DNA from: Spirochaetales bacterium
Lineage (GTDB): Bacteria; Spirochaetota; Spirochaetia; SZUA-6; JAFGRV01
DNA length: 52,194 nucleotides
NCBI GenBank assembly: GCA_016935735.1
Contig: JAFGQK010000374.1
Coordinates: 1-52,194 of the forward strand
Direction: 5' to 3'
The position numbers were made by a program, and so were the translations under genes. This document shows, in pieces, positions 8,299 to 16,847 of the stretch (its first letter is position 1; every line of letters begins with the position of its first letter). The notes beneath the pieces were generated by a model, which did not search any database, was not told the DNA's origin, and saw only the letters and a list, made by a program, of their open reading frames with translations.

Positions 8299-8571
8299 AT
8301 GGCAAAGCAGAGACATGAAGTAATTACCTTTAAAGCAGGAGAAACCCTTGCATCTGTATTGAAAAATATTCCCAATCGCTCCCTTTTTATAAGAAATGCG
8401 ATTTTGAAAGCCCTGGATAATATATGCCCGCTCTGTCAGGGAAGCGGCATTCTTAATGCAGATCAAAAAGAGCACTGGATTTCCTTTGAAAATCATCATA
8501 AAATAAAAAAATGTAGTGATTGTGAATCAATGTATATCCAGTGTGATTTCCTGGGAAAACATAAGGAATAA
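8299..8571 (+). CDS. Small RHH-like protein with Cys zinc site in the zinc operon
   Basis: 90 aa with an AGGA ribosome site. Residues 7-40 read as a ribbon-helix-helix fold: a strand (EVITFKAG), helix (ETLASVLKNI), then the NRSLFIRNAILKAL helix, resembling the usual RSxFIRxAI pattern of CopG/MetJ/NikR-type repressors. Residues 43-82 carry CPLC and CSDC pairs plus Cys82 and several His (59, 66, 67), fitting a zinc ribbon. It sits between znuA and znuC, seven bases before znuC. I infer a zinc-sensing autoregulator acting on the half-sites upstream. An alternative is a zinc-handling accessory protein. No family name is assigned with certainty. Confidence 0.72.
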   Translation: MAKQRHEVITFKAGETLASVLKNIPNRSLFIRNAILKALDNICPLCQGSGILNADQKEHWISFENHHKIKKCSDCESMYIQCDFLGKHKE

Positions 8572-8577
8572 CCGGGT

Positions 8578-9327
8578 ATGGCAAAAGAAATAATCAGATT
8601 AAATCAGGTGGATTTCATTTATGATAATGAGTTTGTTCTTGAGAATGTAAATATAAGCCTGTATAGAAAGGAGATGGTCAGTATCATCGGTCCGAATGGA
8701 AGCGGTAAAACGACACTCTTAAAGCTTATCCTTGGTTTACTTAAACCGACAAAGGGTTCTATCACCGTATTAGGACAGCTTCCCGGGAAAGAGCAGCAGG
8801 TTTTCGGATATGTCCCCCAGTATGCACAGTATGATTCTCTGTTTCCGGTCAATGTTTTTGATGTGGTTCTTATGGGGTGTCTTAAGCCGCGTACATTCGG
8901 GATGTTCAATTCCCGGGACAAGAACAGTGCACTTTATGCCCTGGATGTGGTTCATCTATTACCATTAAAAAACAGGAGTTTTGCCACTCTTTCCGGGGGT
9001 CAGCGTCAACGTGTCCTTATTGCCAGGGCCCTGGTCTCGAAACCGGAGGTCCTTCTGCTGGATGAACCCACGGCAAATGTAGACAGGAAGACAGAGCAAG
9101 ACCTCTATGTATTAATTCAGGAGCTTTCCAAAATTTATACGGTCATTCTTGTTTCCCATGATCTCGGTGTTGTGCCGAAAATATCCGACCGGATTGCATG
9201 TGTAAACAGGAATGTCATCATGCATCTGAAATCAGAATTAACCGGGCAGAGTATCCAGGAGATTTACAGCTGCAGCATGGATCTTGTTCATCATGTAAAT
9301 CATAGCCAGAGGAAAGAGGGGGGGTAA
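8578..9327 (+). CDS. znuC: Zinc/manganese ABC transporter ATP-binding protein
   Basis: 249 aa. ABC ATPase with Walker A GPNGSGKTTLLK, Q-loop YVPQYAQYDSLFPV, signature LSGGQRQRVLIARAL, Walker B VLLLDEPTANVD and the switch His in VSHDLG. The Q-loop followed by FPVNVFDVVLMG is typical of metal-type (ZnuC/TroB) ATPases. It powers import by the permease encoded next, whose ATG overlaps the TAA by one base. The C-terminal tail after the ATPase core has several His (HHVNHSQR). Confidence 0.94.
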   Translation: MAKEIIRLNQVDFIYDNEFVLENVNISLYRKEMVSIIGPNGSGKTTLLKLILGLLKPTKGSITVLGQLPGKEQQVFGYVPQYAQYDSLFPVNVFDVVLMGCLKPRTFGMFNSRDKNSALYALDVVHLLPLKNRSFATLSGGQRQRVLIARALVSKPEVLLLDEPTANVDRKTEQDLYVLIQELSKIYTVILVSHDLGVVPKISDRIACVNRNVIMHLKSELTGQSIQEIYSCSMDLVHHVNHSQRKEGG

Positions 9328-10190
9328 TGGGAATTCAGTTTTTTCTTGATTTAGTAAGGTTTCCTTTTCTTCAACATGCACTTGCCGCAGGGCTTCTCTC
9401 GTCGATTGCATGCGGTCTTATGGGAAGCTATATTACCGTAAAACGGATTACCTATATTGCCGGGGCAATCGCCCACTGCGTTCTGGGTGGCATGGGGGCT
9501 GCCCGCTACCTTAATGTAGTGGCTGGTTTTTCTTTTCTTAGCCCGCTTCACGGTGCCCTTGCGGCAGCAATCCTGGCTGCTTTCATTATCGGTGCAGTTA
9601 CTCTCTTTTCCAGGCAGCGGGTGGATACGGTACTCAGTGCAATCTGGGCTGTCGGGATGGCCCTGGGGGTATTGTTCATTTATATGACCCCGGGATATGC
9701 AGAGGACCTTATGAGTTATCTCTTTGGTAATATCTTAATGGTAAAACCGGATGATCTTTTCTTTATTGCTGTTTTAGATATGGTAATCATGAGTGTGATG
9801 ATTATCTTTTATAATAAGATTCTCGCTGTCTCTTTTGATCCTGAATATGCACGTATAAGGGGGATTGCCGTTCATTTCTACTCTTTTGTTCTCCTTATTC
9901 TTACGGCCCTTACCATTGTGATTCTTATCCAGGTTGTCGGGATTGTCCTTGTTATTGCACTGCTTTCCCTGCCGGCTGCAACTGCATCTTATTTTTCAAA
10001 ACAGCTCTGGCAGATGATGGTGCTTTCCGTGATATTAAGTCTTTTTTATATAATACTGGGATTATATGTAAGTTATGACTCCAACCTTCCAGCAGGCGCG
10101 ACAATTATTGTTCTGGCAGGATTTATCTACCTTGTCACTATTATAATAAAAAACATTATAAAGTACAAAAAGAGAAAAAGTACCGTATAA
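9327..10190 (+). CDS. znuB: Zinc/manganese ABC transporter permease
   Basis: 287 aa, seven to eight hydrophobic helices of the ABC-3 permease family. Typical features are the opening PFLQHALAAGLLSSIACGLMGSYITVKR, an early AHCVLGGMGAA motif, and ALLSLPAATASYFSKQLWQM near residue 215. ABC-3 permeases form the inner-membrane channel for zinc or manganese. Its start overlaps the znuC stop, so translation is probably coupled. It ends the operon; the next gene is convergent with only 8 bp between. Confidence 0.93.
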   Translation: MGIQFFLDLVRFPFLQHALAAGLLSSIACGLMGSYITVKRITYIAGAIAHCVLGGMGAARYLNVVAGFSFLSPLHGALAAAILAAFIIGAVTLFSRQRVDTVLSAIWAVGMALGVLFIYMTPGYAEDLMSYLFGNILMVKPDDLFFIAVLDMVIMSVMIIFYNKILAVSFDPEYARIRGIAVHFYSFVLLILTALTIVILIQVVGIVLVIALLSLPAATASYFSKQLWQMMVLSVILSLFYIILGLYVSYDSNLPAGATIIVLAGFIYLVTIIIKNIIKYKKRKSTV

Positions 10191-10198
10191 CAGGTTCT

Positions 10199-11092
10199 TT
10201 ACCAGCCGGCTTTTATCTTGTTCGCATCAGCAAGATCATCATTCTGTTCTTTATCCCGGTTCGAGATGCCATTGAGTTCTGCAATTACCTTATTCATTAT
10301 TTCCTTTGCTTCTTCCCTGTCCGACATATTTTTAATGGAAATAGTGCCTTCGTAATAGAAATTCTTTTCCAGGATATTCTTTTCTTTGCCGTACTTTTTC
10401 TCTTTACCCTCCTGTTTTTCTATTCTCTTTTTTGTGTTCCAGTTCCGCTTGTAGAGATGTTTTGCAAGTTTTATATAATACCCATACTTTATCCGGGGCT
10501 CCCTTCCCACGGTACGATCCTCTTCATGGAGTGAAATACATTTCCTGGCCAGGGAGACCGAATAATCTATATTTCCAAAGGAAATCGGAAACCCGGGAAG
10601 CTCATCATAGAGTTCTCCCAGAACATTGAAAGAGTCTGCGTGAGCCGGATCTAGATTGATTGCCTGAACCAGAAGAACCTGCATGGGCCTGGCTTTATTA
10701 AGGGCATTAAGGATTCCTTTTACCTGACCCCATCTTCCGATATTTGCAGATTTCCAGTAGTATGCCAGATGATTGCCGGGATCAAGTTCCATGGCTTTGT
10801 TCGCATATTCTTCACCCTGTTCAAAAAATGAAAGGATTTTATTCTTTGAATCCCCCCTGTCTTCTGAATCGTCTCCCAGGTAAACGGTTACCCGTGCAAG
10901 CCGCCAGTATACTTCTGCTTTTTCCTTATTTCCCTGTGCCTTATTGACCAGACTTAAAAGCAAGGTATTTTCTTCTGCATATCTGTATGCATTATGCAGG
11001 TTATCTGCATTTCTTAAATCTTCGCTGACATTGCATATTCCATATACGGATAGAAACAGAAAAATAATCCCGGTAATAATAACTCTTTTCAT
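10199..11092 (-). CDS. Exported TPR-like protein
   Basis: 297 aa with a signal peptide (MKRVIITGIIFLFLSVYGIC; the Cys could be a lipidation site but lacks a good lipobox). Residues 35-185 are helical-repeat-like with TPR-style pairs (AEVYWRLARVTVYLGD, GEEYANKAMELDPGNHLAYYWKSA, LLVQAINLDPAHADSFNVLGELY). The C-terminal third is Lys/Glu rich. Probably a periplasmic scaffold or adaptor. It is downstream of enolase on the same strand but has its own spacing, so an operon is uncertain. Confidence 0.72.
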   Translation of the reverse strand: MKRVIITGIIFLFLSVYGICNVSEDLRNADNLHNAYRYAEENTLLLSLVNKAQGNKEKAEVYWRLARVTVYLGDDSEDRGDSKNKILSFFEQGEEYANKAMELDPGNHLAYYWKSANIGRWGQVKGILNALNKARPMQVLLVQAINLDPAHADSFNVLGELYDELPGFPISFGNIDYSVSLARKCISLHEEDRTVGREPRIKYGYYIKLAKHLYKRNWNTKKRIEKQEGKEKKYGKEKNILEKNFYYEGTISIKNMSDREEAKEIMNKVIAELNGISNRDKEQNDDLADANKIKAGW

Positions 11093-11157
11093 GAATTTCC
11101 TCCATACTGTATATTACTTATACTACAAAATTATAGGGAAATCCGAAAAAAAGTCTA

Positions 11158-12471
<1,314 letters not shown>

Positions 12472-12500
12472 TTAATAGTTATAACAACATATATGTATTT

Positions 12501-12529
12501 ATCTAAATATTTTGGTGCTATTCTGTCAA
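12501..12529 (-). promoter_or_regulatory. Probable enolase promoter
   Basis: Minus-strand TTGACA (12529-12524) is followed after 17 bp by a weak -10 (TTAGAT) in an AT-rich run, about 50-75 bp before the enolase ATG. The -35 is perfect; the -10 assignment is uncertain. Confidence 0.5.
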
Positions 12530-12581
12530 GGGGAATTGGGGAAAAAGAGTGAATTGATTCTGGCGTATTTCTCCCCATTAT

Positions 12582-13034
12582 TTATTTGGGTTGCAATCCG
12601 GCAAAGGACTCAAGAAAACCACAGAAAGTTTTTATTGCAGATGCATCTTTATATGATTGTTTTCCAATCATGTCTCCTTCTTTAAGAATGATTGTATAAG
12701 AAAGTCCCGGTTTCTTTCTTTGTCCGGCACAACACATGATTGCCTTTTTTCGTGAGGCCTGTGATGTAATGGATTCATTCCAGGTAAATGTATCAATATA
12801 GTTTGCTGCTCTATTCATTAATGTTTCATTATCACTGAGAAAAAGGGGATAGAGCCAATCTTCCAAAGTGCCCTTTTCCCCTGAATTATCAGTAAACACA
12901 AAACAACCTGTGGATTTGCAGGAAGATACAACAGCCTGTGGAATTTCTTTACAAACAGTTAAAGAATCCTGTAAAAAAGGTTTCTCTTCTATGATAAAAT
13001 CCTTCAAATCATCATATAATTGTTGATGTATCAC
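12582..13034 (-). CDS. Hypothetical protein, probable C-terminal part of a TOPRIM-like nuclease
   Basis: 150 aa with a GTG start overlapping the preceding stop (GTGA). No signal peptide. It contains VFTDNSGEKGTLEDWLYPLF, which resembles the G-x-LE-D block of DUF3226/OLD-type TOPRIM proteins, and a C-terminal SYKDASAIKTFCGFLESF helix. I infer that this and the gene at 13031-13516 encode the two halves of one ancestral TOPRIM protein working with the ATPase upstream. The function is unproven, and the cluster looks decayed. Confidence 0.5.
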   Translation of the reverse strand: MIHQQLYDDLKDFIIEEKPFLQDSLTVCKEIPQAVVSSCKSTGCFVFTDNSGEKGTLEDWLYPLFLSDNETLMNRAANYIDTFTWNESITSQASRKKAIMCCAGQRKKPGLSYTIILKEGDMIGKQSYKDASAIKTFCGFLESFAGLQPK

Positions 13035-13516
13035 TCCTGGATTTTTATCATCACTGTCATAAAGTCATAAAGAAAGAGAAACTTGTTTTTATTTACTCTG
13101 TATAATGGAGTATCACTATCGTCATAACCCGGTAACTCCGGTGTATTATATAAAAGCATGTAATCGGAAATGAAATTTTTAACCTGGCTGCTGTTTCCTT
13201 TCCCCGTTGTTTGAAAAAGTAAAACAACTTTTTGAACATCGGCACTGTTATCCACCAGGGTATAATCGGGCAGAAAAAATTTCTGAGCCATATCAAGAGA
13301 CATATCTCCTTTTTCCCGGTTTTTCATGGATTGAATAAACAAACTGTTCAGCGGAACGGGATATTCTTTTATCATCCATTCCCGGGCTGCTGGTGTTATT
13401 TTAACTTTATCCAGCTTAAAAAAAAGTGGTACTATATTTCTCATAAAAATGACATGATGAAAACCTTCACAAAATATAAATAAACATTCTACCAATTTCA
13501 AAGACCGTTTTTTCAT
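13031..13516 (-). CDS. Hypothetical protein, possible N-terminal part of a TOPRIM-like partner
   Basis: 161 aa. Its ATG overlaps the stop of the ATPase fragment (ATGA), as in coupled ATPase/nuclease pairs. Near the N terminus, LFIFCEGFHHVIFMRNI looks like a TOPRIM EG-x2-D/H-x-I-F opening, and FLFLYDFMTV near the C terminus could hold the TOPRIM Asp. ATPase-TOPRIM pairs of this layout occur in antiphage systems such as OLD and PARIS. The similarity here is weak, and with the ATPase broken the pair may no longer work. Confidence 0.45.
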   Translation of the reverse strand: MKKRSLKLVECLFIFCEGFHHVIFMRNIVPLFFKLDKVKITPAAREWMIKEYPVPLNSLFIQSMKNREKGDMSLDMAQKFFLPDYTLVDNSADVQKVVLLFQTTGKGNSSQVKNFISDYMLLYNTPELPGYDDSDTPLYRVNKNKFLFLYDFMTVMIKIQE

Positions 13517-13921
13517 CAGTGAGCTCTCCGAATATCCACATTCCCTGCATTCAGCAGTTTCAAATATTTCATTCCATCATATTCACGTTGAACAATACCT
13601 GCCTTTGTTTCTACCAGTGCTGTGAGGGATAATTCTCCAGGGGTTGTAACATTTTTGATAATGGCATCAATGCATTCTTTACTGTGGGAAGTAATAAATA
13701 CCTGGGTATTAAATTTTTTTGATAAAATATCAATAAACCGGGCAAATTCAGCCAGTAATTCAGTATGAATGGCATTTTCAAATTCATCGATAAGAACGAT
13801 TCCATTCCGTGCAGAAGCAAACAGTAAAGAAATGAAATAAATCCGCTGCATTAAGGAGGAGTGCTGTTTTCATTTCTTCCTGTCCGACAATTGCGGAAAA
13901 CGGATAATGTATGCGCCTCAT
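13516..13921 (-). pseudogene. Chimeric remnant: chelatase-type AAA N-terminus joined to an AAA ATPase C-terminus
   Basis: Two gene pieces meet near 13850. From ATG 13921 the reading MRRIHYPFSAIVGQEEMK continues to ALLLNA, the start of magnesium-chelatase/BchI-type AAA proteins. It then loses similarity. In another frame from about 13851, MQRIYFISLLFASARNG leads into Walker B GIVLIDEFENAIH and the FITSHSKECIDA block, the last 111 residues of an OLD-like/AAA_21 ATPase. Its Walker A half is absent. The shared ATGCA at the join suggests a microhomology deletion. The downstream ATPase part can still be read from 13851, but it lacks the P-loop and should not hydrolyse ATP. Confidence 0.65.
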
Positions 13922-14340
13922 ATAAAAAACAACTCCAGATGAAGTTCAACAGGTAACCGGAATTATAATATGCAATACAGATACAGGGAGTCAAGACAAC
14001 TGACAGTAATAGGAGGGAATACGGCGATTATCTTTACTCTACTACATGAAAAGAAATTTTAATGTTTGTTTAGCACTTGTGACACCGCGGTGTCACAATG
14101 TCTGGGTAGAAGATACAAGCTTGTTAATAAAAAAATTGGTCTGCATGAAAGGTGTTTCAGGACACAATTGCATTTAAAAGCTTATATAACTGGAAAAAAG
14201 TAAAGAATTAATAAAAGGAAAGTCCCATTTCCCGGTTCATCTTGACTTTGCTCCCCCGTGTATGAGATTATCAAGCTATCTTTTCTTACAGGCGAGGAAA
14301 GAAATACAAAAAGGGGTTTTCAAATATAAGGAGTGATACA
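13922..14340. other. Intergenic region with a perfect palindrome
   Basis: About 420 bp with no convincing gene. It holds a 22-bp perfect palindrome at 14077-14098 and, at the right end, the AAGGAG ribosome site for the PPC gene. The promoter of the broken chelatase-type gene would lie at the left on the minus strand. Confidence 0.5.
14077..14098. promoter_or_regulatory. 22-bp perfect palindrome, operator-like
   Basis: Half-site TTGTGACACCG is followed by its exact complement CGGTGTCACAA, centred on CCGCGG with no spacer. It lies 243 bp before the PPC gene. Such symmetry fits a dimeric repressor site; the cognate regulator is not known. Confidence 0.5.
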
Positions 14341-14784
14341 ATGAATGTTATACCATGTACAACAGGCAGTAAAATCTATACAATCGGGTTCGAACCCGGG
14401 GATATGTTGCTTGAAAAGCTGGAAAAGGCAATTAAGGAGAATAATATCCGTAATGGGGCGGTTATTTCCGGGATTGGTACACTAAAACGGTGCAGGATGC
14501 ACTATGTCACCCATACCGGGTTTCCGCCAAAGGATGTTATTTTTACCCTGGAAAAACCCCTGGAACTGCTTTCGATTAATGGCCTTATAATAGAAGGAAA
14601 ACCTCACCTTCATATTGTTGTTTCCAGAGGAAAAGAAAAAACCCGAGGCGGGCACCTGGAGTCCGGGTCAGAAGTCCTTTACCTGGCCGAAGTGGCAATT
14701 ATGGAATTTGAGGGATTACATGCCGAACGAAAGTATGATAGTGAACGGGGGATTAATCTGTTAAAAAATAAAGGAACGACATGA
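14341..14784 (+). CDS. PPC/DUF296 domain protein
   Basis: 147 aa, essentially a single plant-and-prokaryote-conserved (PPC, DUF296) domain. Family hallmarks are the ENNIRNGAVISGIGTL opening, the metal-binding His pair in KPHLHIVVSRG, a third His in GGHLESG, and VLYLAEVAIMEF at the end. Bacterial members form trimers and are often called DNA-binding, but the biochemical role is unsettled. It appears monocistronic, with an AAGGAG site eight bases before the ATG and a hairpin terminator downstream. Confidence 0.88.
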   Translation: MNVIPCTTGSKIYTIGFEPGDMLLEKLEKAIKENNIRNGAVISGIGTLKRCRMHYVTHTGFPPKDVIFTLEKPLELLSINGLIIEGKPHLHIVVSRGKEKTRGGHLESGSEVLYLAEVAIMEFEGLHAERKYDSERGINLLKNKGTT

Positions 14785-14836
14785 TAACTGTTAAAAAGAA
14801 CATAAGAGTATAGCTTCACACTATTTATAAAGAAAG

Positions 14837-14862
14837 AGCCCCGGATATTCATCCCCGGGGCT
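14837..14862. terminator. Bidirectional terminator
   Basis: AGCCCCGG (14837-14844) pairs with CCGGGGCT (14855-14862). The convergent PPC and S74 genes both end just outside. On the minus strand it is followed by CTTTCTTTAT, on the plus strand by TTAAC, so it works best for the S74 transcript. Confidence 0.75.
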
Positions 14863-14884
14863 TTAACATTATTATTTATCCTGC

Positions 14885-16561
14885 TTAAAGTCCCAAAATA
14901 TGTTTTATCTCTGCAATCTCCTGTTCCAATTCATGAATTCTTTTATCTTTTTCATCGATTTCAGATTTTAACTGCTTAATCGCTTCTATTAAATAAGCAT
15001 TAAAATCATGGGGAAAGGATATTGTTTTAATCTTTTCACCTTCAGGTAAAAGATTTTTGTCCCTTCCTTTGGGGTCAGCTTCTCCAACCCATTCAGGGAA
15101 AATACACTCAAGATCCTGGGCAATAATACTTGCCTTTTTCCCTTCGCTATGTTCTTCCGGATTAATCCAGTTATAAGTAACTCCCTGGAGCTGGCATAAT
15201 TTATCCAGGGCAAGGCTGGAATTTAATTCCGCTATATTCATTTTGAGTCTTATGTCAGAGGAATCTGACCAGGAACCCCCGCCCGGTTTCCCTGCGGAAC
15301 CAGTAACTTCCAGGAGATAATCAGGACTTATTGTGCCGATGCCGACATTGCCGTTATTTATTATAACGAGATGCTGATCGTTAGCATAACCTGAGTAAAA
15401 ACCCTGTAATTTTAAATTTTCTTTTGATACATTACCTGTTGCTAAATTTGTAATATGTCCATAAGTATCTACCGCGATATCCTGAATAAACGTATTTCCG
15501 CTGTTATTCAGACTGGCCTGGGAAGATGTATCTGAATGAGCTATCGTCACATTATCTCCGGAACCGATTAAACGATTTGTCAATGTCCCGCCTAAACTGA
15601 TGCCGCTACCCTGTGTTAAGTTGCTTCCTGGAATATCTCCTGCCTGAATAGCCGATGACACAAATTTTGTTCCATTTCCCCTTAAATAATTGCCTTCTGC
15701 TGCTGTATTATTGATTCTGATTCCATATCCGGAACTGATATTGATATCTCCACCAGCCACATCGATTTTCTGAATCGGTATTGCTGTCCCAATACCAATA
15801 TTACCTGAACTGTAATGAATTCCTCCGGTTGCACTACTCCAGAAGCCACTTCCGCCCGGCAGATTTGTGAGTCCTGATCCATCACCCACAAAAGCTTCTG
15901 CTGTGACTGTTCCATTTACATCAAGTTTGGTAGCCGGTGCTGTAATGCCGATGCCGATATTGCCGGAGGAATCTATTATTAAACGGTGATTACTCCCCGT
16001 GGTACCATCCGATATGACAAATTTACCCTGTCCTATATCTGCCGCACCTCCTGTACTGCCAATTAAATATTTTCTTCCTCCTGCTCCATTATTTTGCAGC
16101 AGGATATCCACAATCTCACCACCGGAAGGTCCATGTATCTCCATTTTTCTTACTGGATTTGTTGTACCGATCCCGACATTCCCTCCTCCATAACTAATCC
16201 CTCCGGGTACTATATCCCATTTACAATCCCCGCTTCCTCCCCCATCATCATTCCCGGCATACCAGTTCTCTCCATTATACTTTAGCACCTTATCAATATC
16301 GGCCCCGCTGATATCCACATCAGCCAGACTCCCAAGTCCCCTGTCCCTTAAAGCCCGGAAGTTTTCATTTATCGGCCCTGCATAAATAATATCCCCATCA
16401 TGAAAGGTATCGAGTTCCACGGTCTGTTGTGAGAAAATCAGAAGCCCGCCGCAGAAAAGAATCGCTGCTATGATGAAGACACTATTCTTTTTGGTAATCA
16501 CTTTTTTTAAAATCTTTGTAAGTTTATCATTAATCGATATCTTTATTTCCATAAATTCCAT
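14885..16561 (-). CDS. Surface fibre-like protein with peptidase S74 intramolecular chaperone
   Basis: 558 aa. Residues 25-45 form one transmembrane or signal anchor, followed by FHDGDIIYAGPINENFRALRD. The middle (130-440) is Gly-rich with repeats of the GNVGIGTxxP / KLDVNGTVTAEAFVGDGSGLTNLP type, common in phage-tail-like and bacterial surface fibres. The C terminus (about 437-558) is an S74 auto-cleaving chaperone: SDSSDIRLKMNI with the Ser/Lys pair, a Tyr-Asn block VTYNWINPEE, and a terminal coiled coil. It should trimerise and self-cleave on the surface. Two ATGs (16561 and 16552) are possible, overlapping the lipoprotein gene. It is third gene after the caspase gene. Confidence 0.85.
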   Translation of the reverse strand: MEFMEIKISINDKLTKILKKVITKKNSVFIIAAILFCGGLLIFSQQTVELDTFHDGDIIYAGPINENFRALRDRGLGSLADVDISGADIDKVLKYNGENWYAGNDDGGGSGDCKWDIVPGGISYGGGNVGIGTTNPVRKMEIHGPSGGEIVDILLQNNGAGGRKYLIGSTGGAADIGQGKFVISDGTTGSNHRLIIDSSGNIGIGITAPATKLDVNGTVTAEAFVGDGSGLTNLPGGSGFWSSATGGIHYSSGNIGIGTAIPIQKIDVAGGDINISSGYGIRINNTAAEGNYLRGNGTKFVSSAIQAGDIPGSNLTQGSGISLGGTLTNRLIGSGDNVTIAHSDTSSQASLNNSGNTFIQDIAVDTYGHITNLATGNVSKENLKLQGFYSGYANDQHLVIINNGNVGIGTISPDYLLEVTGSAGKPGGGSWSDSSDIRLKMNIAELNSSLALDKLCQLQGVTYNWINPEEHSEGKKASIIAQDLECIFPEWVGEADPKGRDKNLLPEGEKIKTISFPHDFNAYLIEAIKQLKSEIDEKDKRIHELEQEIAEIKHILGL

Positions 16562-16746
16562 TCCTCCTTTATATTCCTTTTCCTTTCTTCCCCAAATTCA
16601 GCCTTTCCATATTTACTCTTCCCCCATATACCGGCTCCTTTAATGATATCCGGCCATGGTTTACAGGAAACAATTGTAAAAATGAAAGTAAAGGCAATAA
16701 TCATGAAAATGCGTATCCTTTTTTTTATTTTTGAATTTTTCTTCAT
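16543..16746 (-). CDS. Small lipoprotein
   Basis: 67 aa from ATG 16746, with GGAGGAATT in front. A basic N-terminus and hydrophobic core end in the lipobox IVSC, leaving a mature peptide of about 34 residues (KPWPDIIKGAGIWGKSKYGK...). A longer reading adds 12 unlikely residues. Its 3' end overlaps the S74 gene start by 19 bp, so the two are probably co-translated. Function unknown; a surface anchor or assembly factor for the S74 protein is possible. Confidence 0.75.
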   Translation of the reverse strand: MKKNSKIKKRIRIFMIIAFTFIFTIVSCKPWPDIIKGAGIWGKSKYGKAEFGEERKRNIKEEWNLWK

Positions 16747-16773
16747 AATTCCTCCTTGTTGTTTATGATTTTT

Positions 16774-16785
16774 GGTTTGCAAACC
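16774..16785. repeat. Palindrome between caspase and lipoprotein genes
   Basis: GGTTTGCAAACC is a 12-bp perfect palindrome. Close by, ATTGCC/GGCAAT forms a second small hairpin at about 16799-16817. These may process the caspase transcript or be binding sites. Confidence 0.4.
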
Positions 16786-16847
16786 TTATTTTTCAAACAT
16801 TGCCTTAAACAGGCAATTCTGCTTACAAGTACTTACATACCCGATTT

